DNA of 64,000 bases, taken from contig VZRS01009436.1 of assembly GCA_013398055.1 (NCBI GenBank), forward strand, positions 735,779-799,778, written 5' to 3'. The DNA comes from Ifrita kowaldi (taxonomy: Eukaryota; Chordata; Aves; Passeriformes; Cinclosomatidae). This document shows positions 26,500-38,165 of this stretch, one piece after another; within the stretch, counting starts at the first letter, position 1, and every line of letters begins with the position of its first letter. Position numbers and translations under genes: made by a program. The notes under the pieces were generated by a model that saw nothing but the letters and a program-made list of their open reading frames with translations, was not told the origin of the DNA and ran no database searches.

Positions 26500-27032
26500 G
26501 CAGGCAAAACATTGGCAGAACACTGTGCAGAAGTGAGGGGTGAGGCAAAAAAGGGTGAGAAATGGCCCTGTGAGCCCCGAGGGGAGAACAGGGAGAGGGA
26601 CAGAAGGGCTCTGGCTGCCAGATTCCTCTGGAGGACCCCAGTCCCATGGAGAGAAGCCCTTGCTGGAGCAGGGAAACAGAAAGACCAGGTGTAGCAGAGA
26701 GGACAATAAGCCCACCAATCCCCATCCCCCTGTGCTGCTCAGTGGAGAGGCAAAGGAGTCAGGGGCGAAAGGGTGAAGTTAAGACTGGAAAAAAAGAGGG
26801 ACTGAGGTAAGGGGGATGGAGTTTTATGTTGTTAGGTTTAGTTTCTTCGCGACATCCAACTCTATTTTAATTGGCAATAAAATAAACTTGTTTTCTCCAG
26901 TCAAATATGTTTTGCCCATGAGGTAGTTGGCAAGGGATCTCTCTGTGTTTATTTTGACCCACAACCATCTTCATCTTATATTCTCCCCAGATGGGTGGGG
27001 ATGTCTCGCAGCTGGCCAGGGTCAACCCACCA
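26500..27032 (+). mobile_element. Avian ERV solo LTR
   Basis: The right half matches an LTR type I recognise from bird genomes: ttggcaataaaataaac (double AATAAA at 26876-26886), then tgttttgcccatgag, gatctctctgtg, ttttgacccacaa, and the terminus ccagggtcaacccacca ending at 27032. The left part is purine-rich U3-like sequence whose true start I cannot fix; about 26500 is an estimate. No internal retroviral genes follow, so it is a solo LTR or a truncated end. The transcript-like orientation is plus, opposite to CNTNAP2. Confidence 0.75.
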
Positions 27033-27354
27033 GGCTGCTCATCAGATATCAGAGAGCTGACTGCACTGCTTGTCAGAGACACCACGGATGTTCACACCAA
27101 TGATATTGACTAAATGCAGTGTAAAAGCATTAAGTGTTGGGTTTTTTTACAGATCTATTTGAGGACAATTAAAGAACACCAAATTAATTTGTAAGATGAA
27201 TTTTACAAAGTTAAATTGGAAGCTTTCTATTTCAAGTTTTAACTGCCTGTCCTCAGTATAATATTCACACCCAGAACAAAGCTGTGAAGGTCTGGCTTTC
27301 ATCTCTCCTTGACACAGCCTCTTGGGATCCCACTGAAAGGAAGCATGGGATTCT

Positions 27355-27438
27355 AGAGGAAGGTGTCTCTGCCCATGGCAGGGGGGTCAGGACTATGGGA
27401 CCACTGAGGTCATTTTCAACCCAAACCATTCTATGATC
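27355..27438 (+). mobile_element. CR1 LINE 3' terminal fragment
   Basis: It matches the CR1 tail in plus orientation: gtgtctctgcccatggcagg followed by a degraded spacer and tcaacccaaaccattctatg. It is only about 84 bp long, strongly 5'-truncated, and lies 320 bp right of the LTR. Confidence 0.85.
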
Positions 27439-28496
27439 CAGATGGCATTCCTCCTCTATGAAAGAAATAGGGAAGTGATACCAAAGGAACCCAATTATGC
27501 TGTCCTTTCAGTAAACAAAAAAGACTGACAAGGCCTGAGCTTAGCTCAGTTTGTCCTCTAACGAGCATAGAAGAGCTGCCTAATTAGCTGTATGTCAGGA
27601 GAGGAAATACCTCACAGGAAAGCCAGGACCACTTTTTATTTGGCTGTTCTTGGCAACAGCTCCTCAAATTTGAGCTTGGGCTGCAAATCCAGTATCCGGC
27701 ACCAATGCCTGAAACAAATGGCAGAATCGGAGGATTTGCTATTCATTTCTATGACAAGCAACTTCAATGTGAACTTTTCATAGTAAGTATGATAACTATC
27801 CTGAATTCACATGCTATTCTACATCTCTTAAATTGCCATTCCTGGTATATATGCATCAGCAGCAACAACATAAATCATACTGCTTACATGAAAGTCTCTT
27901 CACATCTGCATTTTCAGAAGTGAGCAGGAAAGTTTAAACACACTGTGTTGTCAATCACCATAAACACAGTGATAATGCAGCTTTGCAATAGGACAGTCTT
28001 CACACGTTGGCCTCTAACAGTATTTGAAAGTTTTCATCAAACCTCAAATAACTTACTCAATGCACTGAAGATACTATGCTCTGTCCTTTTACAGATGACT
28101 AGATTACACAATAATTCTGGATAAGAAGTAGCAAAGTAAAGATCAGCAAAAAGCTTGAAGCAAAAAGTAAAATGTTTTAATCCTTTCATTCAACTATGAA
28201 TGAAGGACAGCCAGTCGGGATAAGGAAAATCTCCTATAATAAAATTTGTAAGATCATGTGCCAAGTAAAATGATGCCTTTCAAGTTTGTTTTTTTTTCTC
28301 TCCCACTTCTGAATCCATAAATGATATGTCAAATCACATACATATAATTAAGATCTTTAGTTCACAGAAAAATAAAGACAAAAGGTGTTGAAAACAAATA
28401 GGAAATAACCAACATAAGATAAATTCAAGTGAAAAAGACAATGGAAAAAATTATTTATGCAATGAGCATCTGATTTTACTCAATAAATTCTCCTGA
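27439..28496. other. Intronic sequence without recognised elements
   Basis: AT-rich. Open frames 27592-27783 and 27705-27923 show no family features. Confidence 0.5.
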
Positions 28497-28612
28497 AATT
28501 AAAAAAACCCCAGAATTTGTATCTATTAATAGCTTCCTGAATTGAAAAAAAAAAATCCACCCCCTCAAAAAAAACCCAAAAACAGAAACAACCCAAAAAA
28601 CCAAAAAATCCC
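28497..28612. repeat. A-rich low-complexity tract
   Basis: A-runs interrupted by short C-runs (AAAACCC-type words). It is followed directly by a stretch that looks like ordered unique sequence. Confidence 0.75.
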
Positions 28613-28896
28613 AAATACTTCTTTACTTTTTTTCACTTTATTTTCTGGATTAATTTCATTAAGGCACTCTTAATTTAATTTGCAAAGCTAACTTTTATGC
28701 TCAATGCAGTTTGCCAGAATAGTAGGCTGAATTTGTGAAGAATTAATTTTCTCCTTTAAATGAATGAACAAGATTGGAGGAAGATATAATGAATGATTAA
28801 GTGATTGCAGTTAACCAAAAAGTTTCATTTTGTTCCCTTATGGAGAATGATGGAATATCATTTTATTGAAATCCATTATCCTAATGAGAAGATATT

Positions 28897-28925
28897 CTAT
28901 GCTTGATCTTAGCCAAAAGGCCGGT
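28897..28925 (-). pseudogene. U2 snRNA 5'-end fragment
   Basis: The minus strand reads cggccttttggctaagatca, identical to the hallmark near the 5' end of U2 spliceosomal RNA, and continues with aagcatag where U2 has aagtgtag. The match is clean for about 25 bases. Weaker similarity extends on both sides (atatcttca against U2 atcgcttct). The 9-mer gaagatatt occurs at both edges, 28888-28896 and 28926-28934, and could be a target duplication of a short insertion. The Sm site and later stem-loops of U2 are absent, so it cannot make a functional U2. Confidence 0.8.
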
Positions 28926-28934
28926 GAAGATATT

Positions 28935-31900
28935 TTAATGACTTACTGCTTCTGCTTAATAGGGAGATTTCATAATTACTGAAAGTACATCTGTTTGATT
29001 AATGAGCCTTTTCCAGCATCCATGCATCTTCTTTCAGTTTGGCTGATAAAATACACTTGGAAGAACATGCACATAGATGCTTTTCATCCTGTATATGTGT
29101 AACGGTAAAATATTGAGAAGAAAAGTAAGAACTACCTCAAATGGGACAGTATAATCCTGATTTTTATTATTATAAGTAAAAGTTTGCAATTTTCCCCTCC
29201 ATTTCTGTTATACAGACAAATGAAGTTTGCAATAAACATTTAAGCACAACTTGCAATTAATTTTATGGCCCATCTCATGGATATCTTAGGATGGCTTGCA
29301 ATCAAGTAAGCAAAAAAAACCCCAAGCATCAACCCAGGAAATACATACACAAAGGCCCACTGATGCTGTGAAATTGTAAATGCAGTACCCACACATATTA
29401 TCCATTTAGGGACTGCAATTATTATCAAGTTTGTTTTCACAGGTTGCTGGGATGCTATGAAATTGTGGCATGATTTAAGACAGAATTCCCTCAAACAATT
29501 TCAACTTTAAGGCTCATTATGTGATACTTGAAGCTCAGAAATCATAGATGAAGAGCTATTAACTAACTGTTATGCTTGGGGTTTTCGCATGTAGCGTTAG
29601 GAAGAATAGGTATTAAAAAAGAGTATCAGGAAATTAGTACAAGAAAAGACCGATAGAACTTTCCAAAGGCAAGAATTTAGAAAGGAATGTTCAATAAATA
29701 GGGCATCAACTATGTTCCTTAGTTATTTCAAAGTAGAGAAGATGGTATGGTCATATCTAAATAGCTGATATAAAGGTATTTTGTATTATTTACAGAATGA
29801 AAAGGTATTGCCCAGGTATTGCATTAGCCTGACCTCAAATCTGTCTTCATTAACAGACTTCTCTGCTGCAAATGTCAAATCATTTTTTTCATTTCTGTTT
29901 TACTGCCCCAGTTGCTAATTTCTTATTAAATGCATTCAAAAGAAAAAAAAGTCTCCTGTTCTTAAGTAAAAATGTAAACTTAAAATACAGTGGTATATTG
30001 TATTTTACATTACTCGCCATTCATATGCACTGAATTACCTTTCGTATCATGGTAGCAGAAAAATTTGTCATGTGTTATCTGGTCTTAGGGAAGATACTGT
30101 ACTTCAGTATAGGCAGCATTAAGGCACAGAAAAATCAAACCTAGGCACCACTTGCAAAAACTGTTCTACTCACATGAAAAGCGTTTAGTGTTCCTTTAAC
30201 GTTTAGGAAAGAAGATGTTTACCATGGAGCAATATGCAGGGTGTTACCAAGAAATACAATTTCTAGGTCACAGATTCCAACTTATGAAGCCTATGCTCCC
30301 ATTTTGTGCCCCAGAAACAATGGCAATAGTTGTTTGATACTTCAGAAACTTATTGTACCCTTAGAAGGAATGCCAAGAACACAACACACCTCTTCCAGAA
30401 TTACAAGATGGCAAAAAAACACATCAGTTACACCGTGCTCAGGTCACCTCTGTTCCAAATTTGTTCAAAACTTGAAATGGTTATAGAAATATCTCCTGAA
30501 GAGTTCTAGGGGCTGTTGGTTAAACATATTTCCAAACCCCCACTAAAAATTGTTGCCATCAAATGTCAGATTTTTTGCTATCCCCATATAAAACAAGAAT
30601 TTTTTTTTTTTTTTGGTCCCGGGGAGACTTCACTGTTCCATGTAGGTGTCTGTGTGCATTTGTGTTTATGGGCAATGGTCAGCTACTGGTCATACAATAA
30701 CTTAAAGTTATGTAAATGTATAAAGAGACTTATTTATTATTTTCTATAGTCTTTTTGATAATGCTGGCTGCACACTGTTTTACCTGAAAAAGTTAGACCT
30801 TGTGATTGCAATTCCAACTGAGGTAAATCAGTCTCCACCAATCGATTTCCTTCTGTGACCAAATGTGATAGTGTATTGACCAAGACACAAATTTTATGCA
30901 GCATTTCACATAGAAATTTCGAGTTAAAATAAAACAATATGGGAGACAGCCCAACTTTTATGCTTTCATTTTATCAAGAGACAATGCTTGGCCTCAACAG
31001 GTGCCTCCTGAAACACACCACCTGTACAATGACTGCATAAAGGAAATACTTGGAGATGTTTCCCTGTTGCAGAAAAGGCAGACTGATTGCTGTAAGCATC
31101 CAGACTAAGTTTATGAATGGAAATGCTGCATGTTTGGAATACTGCTCTCTGCAGCCATACTGAAAGATGGGCATGAAGAGCATTGAATTCCGACTGCAAC
31201 ACCAAAGAACTGTAATTGGCTTCAGGGGAAGACAGCAGTTTATCTGAAGTATAATGACAGCAGATTTGAGCCTAGTGCCAATATTGCAGTTTTCAGGCAT
31301 GATTATATAGCAATTAGTTCACTATCCTTCTCCTTTTCAGTTCTGATCAGTCTTTATGAGAGTTTGTTGTAGCGCCTGTGGATAAAAGAAAATTACTTCC
31401 ATGTAATGGAAAATGGAAGGCAGAACAGGTGTAAGCAGGAAACAGACCAACAATAATTGAACTAATAAGCTCAAAATATTACCATTAATACAGTTATAGC
31501 CTTTAAGTTTGGAGGCACTAAATAATAATTCATATTTATTAAGTCTTGTGAAATCACTATGCTGTTTCAACACCATGAAGATGTGATTTTGTCACAGCTG
31601 ATATGCTTGCAAGCAGAGCAAAAGAAAATCACTGAAAAAGTGAGGGATAAGTTATCAACAGTAAAATGTTTGTGCATATGAGTTGGATAACCCCTAAAAA
31701 GTTAAAACTTCCAAGATATTAACTAACTATCCTAGGCAGTTTACTACATTACTTCCAGGGATGCCTGGTATGATAAAATACTGCTAGATAATATAATTTC
31801 TGTTAGAAAACCATGATAAAAACGCCCAAATCAACTAGGCATTAAAATTCACATTCTCTATGGAGAGGACACAGAAGAGACCGATAGGGCATACTTGCAA

Positions 31901-34370
31901 GTGAGTTACAACTGCAAGAGGATTCCCAGCTGGACAATTTTTCCTTATAATTATGACAGAATTAAGCCACAAGATTGTTCCATTGGCCAAAGAGGACCTT
32001 AAGGACTTGGGACTCACAAGACAGATAGTTGAGCTTCCCTACGATCATTTTCTTAAAAAATCTGAGAACTAAAAATCACAAGAAGAATAAAAACTTCGTC
32101 TCTTGCAAGATATGGAGAAAGGCTGATATGTTTAAAGTATTATTAACTAGAAATCTGCCAAAGAGAATAAGAAAAGTACAGTAAAGCGTAAAAAGAAAAA
32201 GGATAAGACAGCAAAAGAGAAAGAGAAAAGGCAACCCTATCAAGAACTACTGAATAGAAGAACTTAGTGTACTGTTTGAAAGCCACAGCCAGGCTCCCTC
32301 CCCAACTCATTAGCTTTCATAAATCAAGAATAAAATTTCAAAAAGAAATAATTCACTGATACTTCATCCATGTTATGCACTCATGATTCATTACAGTCAG
32401 CTGTAAGAACCAGTTTCCATCCTTTTTGCCCTTGACAACACACACGTATATAGTCAGTAAAAGCTCCCTCTAGTGACACTACTTGTTCAAGCCAAGGAGT
32501 GATAAAGTATTTTAAAGCAAATGTTACTAGAGTTCAACTTTCATGGAAGTTAGACGACAATTCAGTATTTAGTAGCAAGTAATTTATATGGCCAAAAAAA
32601 AAAAATCCAACAAAACACTGTAAATTATAATTTTAATATTAGTAGTTTTTCTAAATATATACATAATTCTACATTTTATTCCCCACATGATGCTGTAATA
32701 TCTTTACATCATGTGATTTTTCCCTTGTTAGGCGCTTCATTTTACATAATGGTGAAAACTGATAGCTAGTATGAAAGAAGTAAAGCAGAAATAAGAATTT
32801 TAAAAATGTTAAATGAAGCATGAGCAAGATGAGTATGGAATTATTTGTTTTGTTCCATGGTCTCTTTACCTACACCTAGTTAATAAAAGCAGAAGCGTTC
32901 ACAATGCACAAAGATAACATGGGGAAAGTGATTCTTTTTAGGATACAGTTGGGAAGAAAAAGAAATAAAAACCACACGTGAAACACCGCACTGGTGATTC
33001 AGTACCGGTCAGAAGATCAATGCAAACATAGTTGCATATGAAAGTGAAAATGGAAACAATGTTTGCTTTAAAATCAGTCCTGAAAAGCTGGACTGAAAAG
33101 CTTAGAAATCAAATCAGAAGTGGTTATTAGTAAAATAATCCCCAGAAGTGGATCAGATGGGAGTAGAAGTGTTGGGGAAGACGGGGTGGGGAGAATTATA
33201 ATAATAAAATAGTCAATGAGATATGTGCTCAAACTAGAACAGAAAGCAAAGGCACAAAACTGATTAAAGAGCACAGGGAAGTGGAGACGTTTTAGTGAAA
33301 GAAACTTGCACGTGATATGAATCAACAAAACAGAGAACTTCAGTGGAAATAAGTTGCAGTCATAAGAGAAAATGACTTAATAAATGTACTTTGATAGGTC
33401 CATAAATCTCTGCAGTCCATGAGACACAATAGTTTTACTTATTTATTTAAGGAAAACAAATGTTTGTTTTGATTTGATGGAATCAATATGGGGGTTTCGG
33501 AAAAGTGAGAGGCCACTGGGACTATTAGGAGTAAGAGCTAAAAATTATCCAAAGAATATCACAAGCTCAAGAGTGCCAATTTACCAATATTTGTGAGACT
33601 AATAATACTTTAAGAAGCAAGTCACATCAAGAAAGACAGAAAGTTGGACCGTGCAACTCTTCTAATCAAAGGCAGAGCTCCCCTTTAGCTGGAGCCCCAA
33701 GCCAGTCAGAAGTAAAATGATGGCTGCAAATGAAAATACAGAAAGGAAGAAGAAATCCCTCAAGATTGAGCAGACCTGTATCAAAACACTTTAAAGACAG
33801 CATGTTCTAGTTTGCCTTTATACTGCCTGCAAAAACTGTTTTCTTTAGCAAGCAGAGAAATACTTTGTGTTAAAAGCTCTAGCACTTTTGAATAGGTATG
33901 AATGCTAGAGAATAGAAAAGCCCACAACACTCCCCACGTCCTTTTTTTTCTTTTTAATAATCTTAGAGCATATGGGTTTTTTTCTGACATATCTTTGGTT
34001 TTCAAAGGGAAATGAATAAATTTTTGTTCTTTCTGGATCTTTAAATTCTAATGCATTTACTAATCATCTGTTCTGCTACAACCCACCTGTTAATTCATCT
34101 GGGTTAATTTATTTTGACGACGCAAGGAAGTCATAGTCAGCAAAAATCCAAATCCTTAAGTTTTTTAGAAGTCCCTAATTAGCTGATTAATGAAAGAGCT
34201 GTTTGTAACTTTTTATCTGTAATTTAACAGCAAAAAAACCGAAAACAAAACCAAAAAAAACCAGGGTATTTTTGAAGAAAACATTTAAATAACCTTTTCA
34301 TCATTTCTCTAACATACCTAGAACCCACAAACAGACGTTTAAAGTGTCAGGTGCAAGAAATTTTATATGA
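28935..34370. other. Intronic sequence without recognised elements
   Basis: AT-rich. It contains a T15 run (30600-30614) next to a short GC-rich word. No repeat family or exon could be named. Confidence 0.5.
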
Positions 34371-34371
34371 C

Positions 34372-34442
34372 AGATTACAACACCTGTTGTAATCTACATG
34401 CCAAGCAACCAGATTACAACACCCATCTACATGCCAAGCAAC
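34372..34442. repeat. Short tandem duplication containing a palindrome
   Basis: Copy 1 (34372-34410, 39 bp) and copy 2 (34411-34442, 32 bp) share agattacaacacc and atctacatgccaagcaac. Copy 1 includes a palindrome with 11-bp arms (agattacaaca, cc, tgttgtaatct). Copy 2 lacks seven bases (tgttgta) on one arm, which destroys the palindrome. Confidence 0.9.
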
Positions 34443-35606
34443 AAGCACAAGAGACCCTCTCCAAAGCACTTATGATTTATGGTGTTGTGAGACAGACTGC
34501 TCCAAAGCAGAGCCCTTTAGTATTCTTCACCTATCAAGGCTAAACAGTGACATTGTCTTTATAATGCTGCATCTGCACCTTTGCCCAAATCATAACTGTG
34601 CCTAAACACAGGACACCTACAAATGGCCTGTCCTTTGGTAGACTATCAATTCTCAGCACCTGTAGTCATCAATAACCAGCTTTGGCAGAACAAGCAGAGC
34701 TCCAGTTACTATCCCAATTACAGAAAGATACCCATCCTTGTACTGGCCATGGAATTTCATGTTAGTGACCTAAGCTATTTCTCGATAGAATTCACAATTT
34801 GTAATGGCGGAAGTGGAAAAATTACATGGTGACTTGTCTGAGGAAGCTAAATACCATATGTTTCAAGATTTGCTTGAATATGACTGAAAAGGGAATAAAA
34901 AAATAGGGTGGAAGTTGGACAGAAGAGTCTCTTTAATAGCAGAGTTTACATCAGCAAAATGAGGTATTTTCATGAGGCCTGAAGAGATTTTATGCATAAA
35001 TGGCTGCAAAGGCAAGCATGGAAAAGACCCTTGGGATAAAAGCCCTCAGTGTTCTTACCAAAAATATTGATGTCCCAGCCCACTACCTGCATTTAGCGTG
35101 AGCCAAGACGTGCAGCCTACCATTTGCAACAACCAGAACTCAAACACGTCAATTAAAAACTAGAAACTTGGCATGGAAAACAGCCAGTTTCATTTCATTC
35201 ACCTTGAATTTTCGATGGCAATGATAATACACAGTATTTTAATCTCTGCATCCACAGAAGAATGAGCTAATTCCTCTTTTTAGCTGCCAACAAGTCTTCA
35301 AATAAGGGGAGGAAACAAGGCTGAACTGGAACACACTACAAACAAAGCAGGTTGAAAAGCAAATGAGATTAAAATTTAGCCTGATTTAAGTACAATTATA
35401 GTGCAAAACTGGTAAAAATTGTACCTTCTTAATAAGGTGTAATATGCTTCCTTTGTAGTTTTCATTTCTAGTAGCATTGCAACTAAGAGCAATAAAGCAT
35501 AACCAGGATCAATGTTTAATTTATGCAGTATGTTTTAGAAACATTAACTAGAACCCAAATTTAATAAGAGTCCTATGAACTAAGTTTAAGCAACTAAATA
35601 TTCCCT
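34443..35606. other. Intronic sequence without recognised elements
   Basis: AT-rich sequence with no recognised repeat, RNA or exon. Confidence 0.5.
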
Positions 35607-35624
35607 AAAAAAAAAAAAAATACC

Positions 35625-35655
<31 letters not shown>
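35607..35655. repeat. Long poly(A) tract
   Basis: Fourteen A bases, then taccc, then thirty A bases (35626-35655). This is the longest homopolymer in the window apart from the gapped one at 62828-62868. I saw no gene-like body beside it. Confidence 0.9.
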
Positions 35656-35659
<4 letters not shown>

Positions 35660-37134
35660 GTGGGATAGCAAACACACTGAAACCAAAGTGGGCAACTTGA
35701 AAATTTCGACAAGTCAAGAACTTGCTTCTGATTTCAGCATCTTCTATTCCTAGTCAGATATTTAAGCCAAAAAGTCATCCACCTGGATGCTTAAAGCTCT
35801 GGCGAGCAAAAAACACCTTCTCCAGTTTCACACAACTATATAAAATTCAGCATAGAGAAAACAAAAAACAAAGCAACACAAAACCACCCACAGTTTACTT
35901 TAATCCCATTATAATATTTCTGCAATATTTATTGGAGGTGGAGAGGAAGAAAAGCACATGGCCTAATTTCAGTTGTAGTCCAAAGGAAGATATTCTCTAG
36001 AAACACTGAATTTGCTTGTTATAAAAAGCTGCTAAAACACCAGAGCTTCATTTCAACTTTGAATCAACATGTCAGAACTCTTTAGTAAGGTTTATTTAAA
36101 TTAAAAATGTTCTGATTTGGCACACCACTACCTTTTAAAATGTGTTGCCTGTTGATAACAAACCTGCATTTATAAGTCTGCTTTAATCCAAAATCCCAGT
36201 CTCTACTAAATGATCATGCATGTTATTTATACATAAGCAACCTCACAGTCCCCAGCAAAGCAGAGCCATGGGAGGAGTAAAATGCAGAGGCTGCTCAGCA
36301 GAGCACAACACCACTACAGGTTAGGAGAGGAAGGGAGGAGGAATTTTATTTACTTTGCCTTATAATTAATTAGGGAGGAGGAGGAAGGCTTATCAGACAC
36401 ATTCAGTTTTTGCAGAAATTCACATAGATTATTTTATTAGCATCACATGGTACATGGGGAAAAGAACAACAAACCAAGTAGTTTTCCTTATTCCCAAAGG
36501 TCAAGAAAATAACTAAATATACACAACATCCTGAAGGTAACTAAATAATCAAAAGGTGTCATAAAAATTGTACTAGCAGTCATTTCTCTCTTTTCTGTAC
36601 TTCAGAGGTATCACTTCAAGCACCTCTGTCACTTCATAACTTCTGTTCAATGGGATGGAGAACAGCTCTCAGGTACAGGAATCTATGGTCACAACCATGC
36701 CTTATAAATGGGGATTTTACACAACAGAAATCAAGCCAGGAAATGCAATGCAGGTCACCTTGGTGTCATGTGCTTTAGCACGCAACACATGCCACAAATC
36801 TTGCTTTCTGAATGACTCTAAGGAATGACTTCATGAATACAATCTCAATTTCAGTTTTCAGTCAGAACTGTTATCTGCATTTCTCACATAAAAGCAGTCA
36901 GTTTCCCAGTTGAAAGGGATTTCTAATGCAGTGTTTTGAAGAAGGAAATAAGGATTTTTTTAAGTACACAGTACTAAAAAAGTGTAATTTTTCTTCTTTA
37001 CCCTTCCTGGTCATATCAGAGAAAGTAATTCTATTTTATTCTACATGGAGTTTTATACCATCTTATGACTATGCCATATCAAACAACACTACTATAACAA
37101 TCACTTGTGATTTATTTTTCATTCTTCCCCTAAG
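35656..37134. other. Intronic sequence without recognised elements
   Basis: AT-rich sequence with a purine-rich patch (about 36300-36390). No exon or repeat named. Confidence 0.5.
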
Positions 37135-37230
37135 GAAAAAAACAACCAACCCTCCAACCAAAAAAAAAAACCCAAAAAAACCAACCCCCATGAAATAAAA
37201 AAACAGACAAAAACCCCAAAAGAAACAAAA
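37135..37230. repeat. A/C-rich low-complexity tract
   Basis: AAAACC and CCAAC words with long A runs. The lysine/proline-rich end of the frame 36926-37198 comes from it. Confidence 0.75.
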
Positions 37231-38131
37231 TGTACTAAAATAGCATGAACATAAGATTGTGTTCTCTTTTTATAAAGCTTTGATTTCACTCAAGAAATGA
37301 GCCTAAAAAACCTGGCAAATAAGAAGCTGACAGCAGAAGGGAGACCTTTGATTTTAATGCCACGGTTCACTGATTAGCAGTGCATAATCGATGACAGAAT
37401 AGATGCCACGGTGGGATGCTCTTTGTCATGCTATGCCACCTCTAATGAGAGGACTGCTTCTTTCAGTAACACTATATTATTGACTTGGACTATAGTTTAA
37501 GAAAGATCAAACCAGCTCAATTAGGATGCTCATTTGTATTCAGGCTGCACCATCCAGGGTTCAGTTACGAGCACTTTGTTCCTGAGGATAACAAAATGTT
37601 TGTGCATAATGTATCTTTTCATCCTTTAAATTGTAAAGGTCATTGAATGGAAGGTACTGCTTTTCTGACTGCTATTCTAGAGCTGTTTCATTTTAATCCC
37701 CATGCATCTATCATAAGCTATTGACATAGGAAAGCAAGGTAAGAGGAGTTGTTGTTTTTAAATCCCCTCTCCCACTACTTGTATCCAAAGTCATAGTAAC
37801 AGACACCTTATTTCCTATTGGAAATAAATACTGACTCATTCACAAACTTGATAGAAATTTTCTACCCATAAAGTAATTACCTCTGGGAAAAGTGAATTAA
37901 TAGATGTTTAAGTTCACCAGGAGTAATCTTCTTTGGCTCTGTTTTGCCTGATCTTAAAGGTCAATGAACACCTATTCTGATTAGAAACGTATTCCTTCAC
38001 ATCCACATAATATTTGGTAAGATCAAATTAAAATCCCCAATGAAAAAACCAAAAAAATTAGTTACATTTTTCCAGAAGACTACTTATTTACTCTTCTGTT
38101 CAGGTGTGCAAATATTTGTGAGGAGAGCATT

Positions 38132-38165
38132 GTTTCATAGACTGAGCTGTTTCATAGACTGAGCT
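38132..38165. repeat. 17-bp perfect tandem duplication
   Basis: The unit gtttcatagactgagct occurs twice in a row (38132-38148 and 38149-38165) with no difference, implying a recent slippage-type event. Confidence 0.95.
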
